Source of the DNA: Alphaproteobacteria bacterium
GTDB taxonomy: Bacteria; Pseudomonadota; Alphaproteobacteria; Thalassobaculales; Thalassobaculaceae
DNA length: 53,081 nucleotides
Assembly: GCA_013203465.1 (NCBI GenBank)
Contig: JABMNR010000177.1
Coordinates: 1 to 53,081 of the forward strand
Direction: 5' to 3'
Shown here: positions 17,508-26,554 of the stretch, piece after piece
Layout of the letters: each line of letters opens with the position of its first letter
How positions within the stretch are numbered: the first letter of the stretch is position 1
The notes under the pieces: model-generated
What the model was told of the DNA's origin: nothing
Database searches by the model: none
What the model saw: only the letters and a program-made list of their open reading frames with translations
Position numbers and translations under genes: made by a program

Positions 17508-18953
17508 TCACCCCCCGTGCCGCAACGCCCGGCCCGGGCGTTCGCCGGTCGAGCCCGCTTGGTTCCACACCTCCCGGCCATTGACCAGCACGTGCTCGAT
17601 ACCGGCGGCGGGGGTCATCGGATCGTCGAAACTGGCGCTGTCGATGATGGTGTCCGGATCGAACACGCACAGATCGGCGAACGTGCCGGGGGCGATCACC
17701 CCGCGATCGACCAAGCCGAACTGCTTGGCCGAGATCGAGGTCATGCGGCGCACCGCCTCCTCCAGCGGAAACAGCCCGACATCGCGGGCGTAGTGACCGA
17801 GGATGCGCGGGAAGGTACCCCACAGCCGGGGATGCGGGAATTCGTCGTGCGGCAGACCGTCGGAGCCGAACATCGCCTCCGGGTACGACAGGATGCGGCG
17901 CACGTCCGCCTCGTCCATCGAGAAGTAGATCGCCCCGGCCGGCTGCAACCGTTCGGCCGCCGCGTAGGGATCGATCCCCCATTCGGCGGCGATGTCGGCC
18001 AGATCACGGCCCTTGTGCTCGGGATGCGGCACCGACCAGGTGACCAGCACCCGGTTCGATACCGCGATCGAGTCGGCCTTCAGCACCGTGGAGGAGGCGT
18101 GATACGGGTAGACGTCGAGGCCGATCTTCTGACTGGTGCGATAGCGTTCGAACAGCGCCAGGGTTTCCTTCGACCGGCCGAAATTCTTCTTGCCGGTCAC
18201 CTTGTGGTGCGAGACCACCACCGGCACCCCCGCCTCGCGGCCGATCAGGAAGGTCTCCTCCAGGCTGTCGAGCACGGCGTCGGCCTCGTCGCGCATGTGG
18301 GTCACGTAGAGCCCGCCATGAGCCTTCAGGCCACGCGCGATCTCGATCACCTCCTCGGTCGGCGCCTGGGACGCGGGGGCATAGAACAGCCCGGTCGACA
18401 GACCGACGGCCCCGCTGTCCAGCGACGCCTCCAGCGTGCCGCGCATCGCCTTGATCTCCCCCGCGTCGGCCGGCCGGTACACGTCGCCCATCGCGCCGAC
18501 CCGCAAGGTCGAGTGACCGACTAGGAAGGCGGCGTTGAGGGAGGCCGGTGCGTCGTCGACCGCCGACAGGAACGCCTCGAAGGTGCCGAACCGCCACCAC
18601 TCCTCGGTGCCGAGCAGATCCAGCGGCGGCGGCCGGTGCTGCATGATCAGCGGCGCCAGCGAGATGCCGCAATTGCCGACCACCACGCTGGTCACCCCCT
18701 GGCTGACCTTCATATCCATGGTCGGCTTCGACAGCAGCGCCCGGTCGTCATGGGTGTGCACGTCGACGAACCCCGGCGCGACGATACGATCGGCGGCGTC
18801 GATGGTGCGGCCGGCGTCGACACGCGCCAGATCGCCGACCGCCGTGATCCGGTCATCGGTGATCGCCACGTCGGCGCGCACGCGCGCCGCACCCGTGCCG
18901 TCGATCACCACCCCGCCCGCGATCTTGATATCGCACCGCTCCAGATCGGCCAT
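17508..18953 (-). CDS. N-acyl-D-amino-acid deacylase (D-aminoacylase family)
   Basis: A 481-residue amidohydrolase-superfamily enzyme. IVAPGFVDVHTHDDR carries the first metal-binding His pair, VVVGNCGISLAP the conserved Cys ligand, YVTHMRDEAD the next His and VVVSHHKVTGKKNFG later His residues. GSDGLPHDEFPHPRLWGTFPR holds the catalytic Asp. It hydrolyses N-acyl-D-amino acids to D-amino acid and fatty or short acid. The second Met (18953) is preferred because GGAG sits 9 bases before it, whereas it touches the first ATG at 18962 directly. It is divergent from the alcohol dehydrogenase at 19161. Confidence 0.9.
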   Translation of the reverse strand: MADLERCDIKIAGGVVIDGTGAARVRADVAITDDRITAVGDLARVDAGRTIDAADRIVAPGFVDVHTHDDRALLSKPTMDMKVSQGVTSVVVGNCGISLAPLIMQHRPPPLDLLGTEEWWRFGTFEAFLSAVDDAPASLNAAFLVGHSTLRVGAMGDVYRPADAGEIKAMRGTLEASLDSGAVGLSTGLFYAPASQAPTEEVIEIARGLKAHGGLYVTHMRDEADAVLDSLEETFLIGREAGVPVVVSHHKVTGKKNFGRSKETLALFERYRTSQKIGLDVYPYHASSTVLKADSIAVSNRVLVTWSVPHPEHKGRDLADIAAEWGIDPYAAAERLQPAGAIYFSMDEADVRRILSYPEAMFGSDGLPHDEFPHPRLWGTFPRILGHYARDVGLFPLEEAVRRMTSISAKQFGLVDRGVIAPGTFADLCVFDPDTIIDSASFDDPMTPAAGIEHVLVNGREVWNQAGSTGERPGRALRHGG

Positions 18954-19160
18954 GTCGTTCATCTCCGGTTAGCTGAACCCGGATCGCACCCCGTCACCCG
19001 GCGGCTGTCAAGCTCGGCAACCACTGTGACACAGGCGCCACAGGCGCCGGTTTTTATCGCGGCCGGGGGAGAAATCGACCGGGAGTCGCATTCGGAATGG
19101 CATGTCGCGCCAAGGCGGGATATTCCGCGCGTCATTGACGGTTGTTGGTTGGGAAGCGTG

Positions 19161-20252
19161 ATGAAAGCAGCGGTTTGCCGGGAGTTTCGTGCCCCCCTGC
19201 GGTTTGAGGACGTGGCGTTGTCCGCACCGGAGGCCAATTCGATCCTCGTACGGGTCGCCGCCTGTGCGATTTGTCATTCGGACCTCATCTATATCGACGG
19301 CGGATGGGGCGGTGAGCTGCCGGCGGTGTTCGGCCACGAAGCCTCGGGCATCGTCGAACGGATCGGCCCCGAGGTCATCGGGTTCGCGCCTGGCGACCGG
19401 GTGGTGATCACCATGCTCCGGTCCTGTGGCGAATGCCCGTGCTGTGTGGCGGGTCTACGCGGCTCCTGCGAGGCCGACTTTCCCCTGGCCCGCCGATCAC
19501 CGCTGACGGACCCGGCGGGCACGCCGATCGGCCAGGGGATGAAGACGGCCACCTTCGCCGAGCGCGCGGTCGTGCACCCCTCTCAATTGGTGAAGATCGG
19601 CGACAGCGTGCCGTTCGATGTCGCCTCGCTGCTCGCCTGCGGTGTGATCACCGGCTACGGCGCGGTGGTGAACACCGCCCGCATGCCGCCGGGCGCCGAC
19701 GTCGCGGTGATCGGCACCGGCGGCGTCGGGGTGAACAGCGTCCAAGCCGCCGCGATCGAAGGTGCCCGACGGATCATCGCGGTCGATGTCTCGGATGAAA
19801 AGCTGGCGGCGGCCGAGCAGTTCGGCGCCACCCACCGCGTCCGGGCCGGCGAGACCCTTGGCCAGACCGTGCGCGCGATCACCGGCGGCCGTGGCGTGGA
19901 TTACGTCTTCGTCACCGCCGGCGCCAAGGCGGCGATCGACGGCTGTCTTGAGCTGCTGGCGCCCGGTGGCACCGCGGTCCTGGTCGGCATCCCAGCCTCG
20001 GGGGTGCTAAGCAGCTACGACCCCGGCACCCTGGCGAGCGCATCGCAGCGCATTCTCGGCTCGAAGATGGGGGCCTCGGACATCCGCGTCGATATTCCGC
20101 GATTGATCGAGCTGTATCGCGCCAAGACGCTTAAGCTCGACGACCTGATCACCGGCAGCTTCGCGTTCGAGGACATCAACGCAGCACTGGACACCGCGCG
20201 TCGCGGACAGGGACTGCGCAATGTGGTGACGTTTGGGGATAGGGCGGCATGA
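19161..20252 (+). CDS. Zinc-dependent alcohol dehydrogenase family protein
   Basis: A 363-residue class III-like medium-chain dehydrogenase. The catalytic zinc ligands are in CAICHSD and GHEASGIVE, the structural zinc cysteines in CGECPCC...GSC. The Rossmann motif is AVIGTGGVGVNSVQAA, followed by an Asp in VDVSDEK that indicates NAD use. The substrate is likely an alcohol or sugar-acid-derived carbinol. The ATG follows GGGAAG. Its stop overlaps the ATG of the next gene (ATGA), and the pair is likely to act on one pathway, possibly sugar-acid breakdown. Confidence 0.92.
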   Translation: MKAAVCREFRAPLRFEDVALSAPEANSILVRVAACAICHSDLIYIDGGWGGELPAVFGHEASGIVERIGPEVIGFAPGDRVVITMLRSCGECPCCVAGLRGSCEADFPLARRSPLTDPAGTPIGQGMKTATFAERAVVHPSQLVKIGDSVPFDVASLLACGVITGYGAVVNTARMPPGADVAVIGTGGVGVNSVQAAAIEGARRIIAVDVSDEKLAAAEQFGATHRVRAGETLGQTVRAITGGRGVDYVFVTAGAKAAIDGCLELLAPGGTAVLVGIPASGVLSSYDPGTLASASQRILGSKMGASDIRVDIPRLIELYRAKTLKLDDLITGSFAFEDINAALDTARRGQGLRNVVTFGDRAA

Positions 20253-21451
20253 AACTCGACGATCTCGAAGTCTTCGTCATTGGCAATCCGCCGCCGCGTA
20301 AGGGCGGGCGCTACTTCATCGTCGTCAAGCTCACGACGGCCTGTGGCATCACCGGCATCGGCGAGGTCTACGCCGCCAGCTTCGGCCCCCGGGTGATCGC
20401 CATGATGATCGAGGATGTGTTCGCGCGGCATGTCGCCGGGCGCGACCCGCACCGGATCGAACACATCTGGCGCAATGTCTACGGCTCGGGCTATGCGCTG
20501 CGGCCGGACCCGTCGCTGATGGGGGTGCTCAGCGGGTTGGAGATGGCGTGCTGGGACATCATCGGCAAGGCGGCCAACCAGCCGGTCTACAACCTGCTCG
20601 GCGGCAAGTGCCGGGAGCGCATCCGCAGCTACACCTACATCTACCCGGCGGACGGCGACGTCTATCCCGACAGCGGCAAACGCTCGGTCTACGACGACCC
20701 CGACCTCGCGGCGGAGCGGGCGCTCGCCTACGTCGACATGGGCTTTACCGCGCTGAAGTTCGATCCGGCGGGGCCGTACACGGTCTATGACGGGCGGCAG
20801 CCGGATTTGGAAACGCTGGAACGGTCCGAGGCATTCTGCCGCACCCTGCGCGCGGCGGTCGGAACCCGCGCCGATCTGTTGTTCGGCACCCACGGCCAGT
20901 TCACCGTCTCCGGCGCCAAGCGGTTGGCGCGACGGATCGAACCCTACGAGCCTCTGTGGTTCGAGGAGCCGACCCCACCGGAAGCGCCGGAACGCATGGC
21001 CGAGGTCGCGCGATCGACCACGGTGCCGATCGCGACCGGCGAACGGCTGACCACCAAGTACGAGTTCGCCCGCGTGCTGGAAACCGGTGCCGCCTCGATC
21101 CTGCAACCGGCGCTCGGCCGGGTCGGCGGCCTGCTGGAGGCCAAGAAGATCGCCGCCATGGCCGAAAGCCACTACGCCCAGATCGCCCCGCATCTGTATT
21201 GCGGCCCGATCGAGGGCGCGGCCAACGTGCAGCTCGCGGCCTGCATCCCCAATTTCCTGATCCTGGAAAGCATCGAGCGGTGGGAGGGGTTTCACGCCGA
21301 GCTGCTGACGACGCCGATGCGGTGGGAGGATGGCTACGTAATCGCGCCGGACACCCCGGGCCTGGGCGTCGAACTCAACGAGGACGTGGCCCGCGCCCAT
21401 CCCTACACCGACGACGCGCTGCACCTGGAGATGGGTGCCGACGCGTTGTGA
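20249..21451 (+). CDS. Mandelate racemase/muconate lactonizing (enolase superfamily) enzyme
   Basis: A 400-residue enolase-superfamily protein, close in pattern to galactonate-dehydratase-like sugar acid dehydratases. Expected residues align with identical spacing to E. coli D-galactonate dehydratase (Asp183, His185, Glu209, Glu235, His285): here Gly213, His215, Glu239, Glu265 and His315 (segments LLFGTHGQF, WFEEPTPPE, ATGERLTT, APHLYCGP). So the two catalytic His and two metal Glu ligands are kept but the first metal ligand Asp is Gly. The enzyme probably dehydrates or cycloisomerises a sugar acid with altered metal coordination. It overlaps the upstream dehydrogenase by 4 bases. Confidence 0.88.
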   Translation: MKLDDLEVFVIGNPPPRKGGRYFIVVKLTTACGITGIGEVYAASFGPRVIAMMIEDVFARHVAGRDPHRIEHIWRNVYGSGYALRPDPSLMGVLSGLEMACWDIIGKAANQPVYNLLGGKCRERIRSYTYIYPADGDVYPDSGKRSVYDDPDLAAERALAYVDMGFTALKFDPAGPYTVYDGRQPDLETLERSEAFCRTLRAAVGTRADLLFGTHGQFTVSGAKRLARRIEPYEPLWFEEPTPPEAPERMAEVARSTTVPIATGERLTTKYEFARVLETGAASILQPALGRVGGLLEAKKIAAMAESHYAQIAPHLYCGPIEGAANVQLAACIPNFLILESIERWEGFHAELLTTPMRWEDGYVIAPDTPGLGVELNEDVARAHPYTDDALHLEMGADAL

Positions 21452-21526
21452 CCGGATAGCGAGTAGCGGGCGGACGTTCGGGTTGACGTGGCGCCGGACG
21501 CGAGCTCTGGGTCGATCTCGTAGGCT

Positions 21527-22162
21527 TCATCCGCCGCCTTGACGGCGGAAATATTCCTCCGGCGTCATCCGCTCCAGCGCGAAGCTGGTCTCCACCGGGG
21601 TGTAGAGATCGGCGAACAGCCGGCCGACGATCTGGTATTTCGAGAGGTCGAGCCGGAATGTCTCGGGATCGATCAACCCGTCGCGGACATGCATGTAGTG
21701 CACCTCGCCGACGACGATGTCTCGCTCGGCCGAGAGTTGCAGGATCACCGTGCGCCGGCACTCGAAGGAGACCGGGGCCTCGGCGATGCGCATGGCCGAG
21801 ATGGTTCGGCACGGCGCGCGGGTCAAACCCGTCAGGTCGAACTCGCTGATGTCCGGATCAAAGTCGATCGCCGACGTGCTCATCGCCTCGGCGATCGGCC
21901 GGTCGACCAGATTGACCACGAACTCGCCGGTTTCGCGGATGTTCGTCGCGGTATCCTTGACGGCGCCGTCGGCACGAACCTGAAGGCCGAGCACCACGGT
22001 CGCGGGTTTCTCCGCGAAACAATTGAAGAAGCTGTATGGAGCGCAGTTGTCTTGCCCGCCGGTGCTCCGGGTTGAGACAAAGGCGATCGGCCGCGGGATC
22101 ACGGTCGAACTCAGCAATTTGTAACGGTCCGGGCCAGAGAGGTCCGCGAAATCGATTTCCAT
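21527..22162 (-). CDS. Flavin reductase family protein (FMN-binding split barrel)
   Basis: A 211-residue flavin reductase-like protein. VIPRPIAFVSTRS, NCAPYSFFNCFAEKPATVV and ETGEFVVNLVDRPIAEAM are the standard FMN-binding strands. It would supply reduced flavin or act as an FMN-dependent oxidoreductase with an oxygenase partner, but no oxygenase gene is adjacent. GGAG precedes the ATG at good spacing. It converges on the enolase-superfamily gene with 75 bases between them. Confidence 0.88.
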   Translation of the reverse strand: MEIDFADLSGPDRYKLLSSTVIPRPIAFVSTRSTGGQDNCAPYSFFNCFAEKPATVVLGLQVRADGAVKDTATNIRETGEFVVNLVDRPIAEAMSTSAIDFDPDISEFDLTGLTRAPCRTISAMRIAEAPVSFECRRTVILQLSAERDIVVGEVHYMHVRDGLIDPETFRLDLSKYQIVGRLFADLYTPVETSFALERMTPEEYFRRQGGG

Positions 22163-22354
22163 TCAAGGTCTCCGAAACACCCGACGGCGGGTCGTGGGAA
22201 AGTAGTCCATGGGAGCGGCGCTTTCCGCCTCTGGCGTCATCACGGCCTTCATCATACTGAATTTCATGCCTCAGTACCGATGTGTCGTCGGCAAATGGTT
22301 CGACCATCCGGGAAATGCGGGCTAGCCGAGGGGCATGGACAGCACCCCACGGTA

Positions 22355-23677
22355 TTAGTCCCGTACGGTACGCTCGGGCGGGAACCCAATCGTGACCGTG
22401 GTGCCTTTCCCCAGCGTGCTTTGCACGCTGAACGTCGCGCCGTGAAGCGCCGCGAATTTTTTCACTAGCGATAGGCCAAGGCCAAAACTCCGGTCCGATG
22501 AGCTCGTCAGATGGTCCTCATGGAACCGGGTGAAGGGTTGGGCGATGTCACCCAAACTCTCCGCCGGTATGCCCACCCCGGTATCGGCGACCTCCAGAGC
22601 CACCCCACCGCGCCCGCCGCGGGCAACCCGAACCGAGATACGCCCGGTGGCCGGCGTGAACTTCCGGGCGTTCGACAGCAAGTTCAGCACCATCTGTTTC
22701 ACCAGCAAAACATCGGCCCATATTCTATCGGCATCCGGCGATACCACCACAGTCATGGATGCGGTGTCATCTTCTTTAGAGGAAAATTCCATATTCACGC
22801 ATTCATCAATAATTTCCTTTAAGAAAATCACACTCTCATCAAGGTCTATTTTCCCGGATTCAATTCGAGATATATCCAATATATCCCCTATTATCTTTAA
22901 AAGATGTTCACCGGATATTTTTATAGAGTTGGCATAGTCCTTATATTTTTCGTTACCGATCGGCCCGATGATCTCGGATTCAATGAGGTCCGAAAATCCG
23001 ATGATTGCGTTGAGCGGTGTTCGAAGCTCATGGCTCATGCCGGCGAGGAAATCGGACTTGGCCCGGCTGGCGGCTTCGGCGGCTTCCAAGGCGATAACGA
23101 GGTCCTGTTCGACGCGCTGTCTGTCCTCGACATCACGTAGCAGGAGTAGCTTCGCGCTCGTCATGGTGGCGATGGTGGTAAGAATTTGGAGATGCTCCTC
23201 ACCAAACCAATCCGGGCGCGGGTCCTCGCAGTCGATGACACCCAAAACCCGGTCGTTCGCCAACAGCGGCACGCAGATCTCGGATTGGGCGGCCTTGATG
23301 TCGGGAATATACCGTTCGTCTTCGCTCAGATTCCCAACGACGATCGGCGTCTTCGTCTGCGCGACATGCCCCGTGATGCCCTGGCCGATCGGAATCTCGA
23401 GCACGTTCTCGATCGTGTCGCCATAAGGGTTCTTCTCGCCAATCGCCGCTTCTTGCCGCAGCACACGGCGATCCTCGTCGAGCAGATAAATCACGCAATC
23501 GACAAAACCGAATTTCCCAACGACCTCGCGCGCGACGTACCACAGGAGGTCCGATTGGCTGGGAATGCCAATGAGCCGGATGGAGAACTCGTTGAGAATC
23601 CGCAGATACGGGCCCTCACGTACCGGATCAACCGGCCGGCCCGTTCGCAGGCCCGTGATGTTCTCTCGTTTGACCAT
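22355..23677 (-). CDS. GAF-domain sensor histidine kinase
   Basis: A 440-residue soluble hybrid-free histidine kinase. Residues about 25-190 form a GAF domain (LLWYVAREVVGKFGFVDCVI, GITGHVAQTKTPIVVGNLSE). A short coiled coil leads to the HisKA box FLAGMSHELRTPLNAIIGFS with the phosphoacceptor His, then an HATPase domain (NLLSNARKF, VADTGVGIP, GLGLSLVKKFAALHG). No membrane segment is present, so the signal is cytoplasmic. The stretch from about 22741 to 22950, encoding the second HisKA helix and the linker, has low GC (18 of 60 bases in 22861-22920), unlike the rest. No cognate regulator is adjacent. Confidence 0.92.
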   Translation of the reverse strand: MVKRENITGLRTGRPVDPVREGPYLRILNEFSIRLIGIPSQSDLLWYVAREVVGKFGFVDCVIYLLDEDRRVLRQEAAIGEKNPYGDTIENVLEIPIGQGITGHVAQTKTPIVVGNLSEDERYIPDIKAAQSEICVPLLANDRVLGVIDCEDPRPDWFGEEHLQILTTIATMTSAKLLLLRDVEDRQRVEQDLVIALEAAEAASRAKSDFLAGMSHELRTPLNAIIGFSDLIESEIIGPIGNEKYKDYANSIKISGEHLLKIIGDILDISRIESGKIDLDESVIFLKEIIDECVNMEFSSKEDDTASMTVVVSPDADRIWADVLLVKQMVLNLLSNARKFTPATGRISVRVARGGRGGVALEVADTGVGIPAESLGDIAQPFTRFHEDHLTSSSDRSFGLGLSLVKKFAALHGATFSVQSTLGKGTTVTIGFPPERTVRD

Positions 23678-23818
23678 CGCCGCTCGAAGCTACCTTGTCT
23701 CGGCACGCACCCCAAGGTGGAATTAAGGTCAATTATATAAAATACACTGTAAATTTAGTTAACTTTCGTCGAGGAAGCGGCAATTGACCCCCCGGTTGTC
23801 GATCTCTATTCGAAAGCC

Positions 23819-24670
23819 ATGCATGAGCCAACGCCCATCCGCCGACAAGTGGTCGACCGCAGCCTGAACATCGTCAACCGCCCGCCAGGCCTAGCGCTGG
23901 CGCTTGCTGGCCGCCGATTGGAATACCTTCATATTCCGAAATTCGGTGGAACCACGGTACGCTATGTGCTGGAGGCCTACGCGGGAACCCGCGCACTCAC
24001 CTCGTTCAACGAGGGGCGCGCCAACCCCACACCAGCGATAAGCCGCTCCGAGGCGCGGATCGCCATGGGTCATGAACCGGCCATCGATCAGTACCAACGC
24101 GATGACACCGTCTACATGACCATCCTCCGCGACCCGATCAAGCGGTTGCGAAGCCATGCCGCGATGCTGACGCGTGCCTATGGCTGCAGTCCGGCGCAAG
24201 CTTTGAAACGGCTCGATTCCGTGCATCACAACAGCGCCTGCTACATTCTCGCTGGGCCGGAAATCGGATCAGCGCCCGAGGCGCGCCTGGATGCGGCCAA
24301 GCGGGCGCTGGAGAATCGAATTCACCTGTTCGGCTTTCAAGAACGTCACGACGAAGCGATGGCGTTGCTGGCGGCGGTCCTTGATGTCGAGGGGCTCATC
24401 TATCCGGGGTTCCAGCATGGCGCCAAACGCGGCGCTGCCTCCGACAACACCTTGGAGGAGGGTCATCTGGCGACCTTATGCCGGTATGACCGCGCCCTCG
24501 ATGTCTTCGCAAGGGAACTGTACGCGAGCCGATGGGCACCGGTGTTCGATGGCTTCGCGCTTCACGAGAAACGGCCGGGACGGCGCTATCTGACGATTCA
24601 AATGGACACCACGGCGGCGGCGGTAATCGCCGGCGAGACCGTATTCAGGCCGCCGAATACGACCGGGTGA
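23819..24670 (+). CDS. Sulfotransferase family protein
   Basis: A 283-residue protein with the two PAPS-binding signatures of Golgi-type sulfotransferases: the 5'-phosphosulfate loop YLHIPKFGGTTVRYVLE and the 3'-phosphate motif TILRDPIKRLRSH. It has no signal peptide. It would transfer sulfate from PAPS to a carbohydrate, lipid or small molecule. It is divergent from the histidine kinase (141 bases between the starts) and its 3' end overlaps the end of the convergent N-formylglutamate amidohydrolase by 26 bases. The acceptor is unknown and no glycan cluster is nearby. Confidence 0.82.
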   Translation: MHEPTPIRRQVVDRSLNIVNRPPGLALALAGRRLEYLHIPKFGGTTVRYVLEAYAGTRALTSFNEGRANPTPAISRSEARIAMGHEPAIDQYQRDDTVYMTILRDPIKRLRSHAAMLTRAYGCSPAQALKRLDSVHHNSACYILAGPEIGSAPEARLDAAKRALENRIHLFGFQERHDEAMALLAAVLDVEGLIYPGFQHGAKRGAASDNTLEEGHLATLCRYDRALDVFARELYASRWAPVFDGFALHEKRPGRRYLTIQMDTTAAAVIAGETVFRPPNTTG

Positions 24671-25514
24671 ACGCGGCGGCACGGTCCAAAACCGTATCGA
24701 GGTCCGCCTTAAGCGCCGCGAAGCCGGATGACCGTTCAAAGGATTCGGAATCCAGATAAAGCGCCCGGTTCAGCTCGATCTGCACCGAATGCCGACCCGC
24801 CGCCGGGTCGGAATGCCGCGCCACCAATTCCGCTCCCTTATAGGGGTGGTTGATCGCGACGGCATAGCCGAGACCGCAGAACAGGCTGGCGAGGGTATCG
24901 ATGAACGCCGGGTCGGTTGTTTCACCCTCGCGATCGCTCAGCACCACGTCCGGCCGCGCCGCGCCGTCATCAACGTTCATGGCGTTGCCCACCGGCTTCA
25001 TCGAGTGGGCGTTGAGGTGAAACACCGATCCGAACCGCTCGTGCGCATGATCCAGCGCCCCGGCCAACGCCGCGTGGTAGGGCCGGTGATAGGTGTCCAG
25101 GCGATGCAACACCTCGTCCGGTGTCAAACGCCGATCGTACAGCGGGCGCCCCTTCAGGATATAGCGGCGCACCACGCCCATGCCGTATTCGGTCTTCTCC
25201 CCCGGATTGAGCGGGTACGGCCACGCGCCCTCGATCAACGCGGCATCCAGGTCGTCCTCGGCCCGGTTGGGGTCGATATAGGCCCTTGGGAACAACGCCG
25301 CCAACAACGTGCCGCCAACCGCCGGGGTATGGCTGAACAGCTCGTCCACATAGGCGTCGACCGAGGTCATCAATTCATCGAGGGTGACGCGGTGATCGAA
25401 ATCGGTCGGCCAATGGGTTCCGTTGTGCGGGCTGTCGACCACCAGCGGAACCGGCTCGACGAACGGGTCCCGGCGGTACAGCACGCCAGGTTCCAGGTGA
25501 TCGGCGTCGATCAT
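24645..25514 (-). CDS. N-formylglutamate amidohydrolase family protein
   Basis: A 289-residue protein of the HutG-type N-formylglutamate amidohydrolase family (PF05013): VVDSPHNGTHWPTDF at the N-terminus, DPNRAEDDLDAALI, HLNAHSMKPVG and VQIELNRALYL near the end. It hydrolyses N-formylglutamate to formate and glutamate, or another N-formyl amino acid. No other hut gene is present. Its ATG overlaps the stop of the transporter ATPase (ATGA), so it is the last gene of the peptide transporter operon, which suggests it processes an imported substrate. Confidence 0.9.
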   Translation of the reverse strand: MIDADHLEPGVLYRRDPFVEPVPLVVDSPHNGTHWPTDFDHRVTLDELMTSVDAYVDELFSHTPAVGGTLLAALFPRAYIDPNRAEDDLDAALIEGAWPYPLNPGEKTEYGMGVVRRYILKGRPLYDRRLTPDEVLHRLDTYHRPYHAALAGALDHAHERFGSVFHLNAHSMKPVGNAMNVDDGAARPDVVLSDREGETTDPAFIDTLASLFCGLGYAVAINHPYKGAELVARHSDPAAGRHSVQIELNRALYLDSESFERSSGFAALKADLDTVLDRAAAFTRSYSAA

Positions 25515-26554
25515 GCGTCGTTCAGATGACAGGCCGACCACCGGTTGGGCGCGATTTCCTTGAGCGCCGGCTGCTCGATCTGGCAGCGCTCGGTAGCGTA
25601 GGGACAGCGCGGGTGGAAGTGGCACCCCGGTGGCGGGTCAAGCGGTGACGGAATCTCGCCCTTCACCGGCACGAACTTGCGCTTTCGGGTATCGAGCCGC
25701 GGGACCTCGTCCAGCAACGCCTTGGTATAGGGGTGGTTGGCGTCGTCGAAGATGTCCTCGGTCCGGGCCACCTCGACCACGCGGCCGAGATACATGATGA
25801 CCACCCGGTCCGACAGATGCTCGACCACGCCGAGGTCGTGGCTGATGAACAGATAGGTAAGATTGAACTCCTCGCGCAGGGTCATGAACAGGTTCAGCAC
25901 CTGGGCCTGGATCGATACATCCAACGCGGCCACCGATTCGTCGCACACCAGGAAATCCGGCTGCACCGCCAGGGCGCGGGCGATGCCGATACGCTGCCGC
26001 TGCCCGCCCGAGAACTGGTGCGGGTATCGCTGGCTGAAGCTCGGATCGAGGCCAACCCGCAACAGCATCTCCGCCACGTAGTCGTCAAGCTCGGCGGCGG
26101 TGGCCAGCCCATGCACCACCGGCGCCTCGCCGATGATGTCACGCACCCGCATACGCGGGTTGAGCGAACTCATCGGGTCCTGGAAGATCATCTGAATCTT
26201 GAGCGCGGTATCCTTGGCGTCGAGACGGGACTGGGTGTCGACCTCGCGGCCGCGAAAGAACATCTCACCCTCGCTCGGCGCGTGCACGCCGGCCACGACC
26301 CGGCCAAGGGTCGACTTGCCGCAGCCGGACTCGCCGACCAGGCCAACCACCTCGCCGTCGGCGACCGTCAGCGAGACATCGTCGACCGCGTGAACCACCT
26401 CCTCCCGCATCCCCGCGCCCAGCAGGTTGGCGATCTTGGCGGCGGCGTCCAACGGCTTCACGAACCGCTTGGAGATGTGGCGAAGCTCCAGGATCGGCGT
26501 ATCCGATGCCGCCGATGGAACGGCCGGCGTGAGGTCGGTCACGGCGGTGCTCAT
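25511..26554 (-). CDS. Peptide ABC transporter ATP-binding protein (DppF-like)
   Basis: A 347-residue ATPase, the second of the operon. Walker A is GESGCGKS, the signature FSGGQRQR, and Walker B VCDESVAALD. The C-terminal oligopeptide-type domain contains GCHFHPRCPYATERC with conserved cysteines. It forms the cytoplasmic heterodimer with the preceding ATPase and powers uptake. The ATG overlaps the upstream stop by 4 bases (ATGA). A longer in-frame extension upstream overlaps the neighbour and looks non-coding. Confidence 0.94.
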   Translation of the reverse strand: MSTAVTDLTPAVPSAASDTPILELRHISKRFVKPLDAAAKIANLLGAGMREEVVHAVDDVSLTVADGEVVGLVGESGCGKSTLGRVVAGVHAPSEGEMFFRGREVDTQSRLDAKDTALKIQMIFQDPMSSLNPRMRVRDIIGEAPVVHGLATAAELDDYVAEMLLRVGLDPSFSQRYPHQFSGGQRQRIGIARALAVQPDFLVCDESVAALDVSIQAQVLNLFMTLREEFNLTYLFISHDLGVVEHLSDRVVIMYLGRVVEVARTEDIFDDANHPYTKALLDEVPRLDTRKRKFVPVKGEIPSPLDPPPGCHFHPRCPYATERCQIEQPALKEIAPNRWSACHLNDA

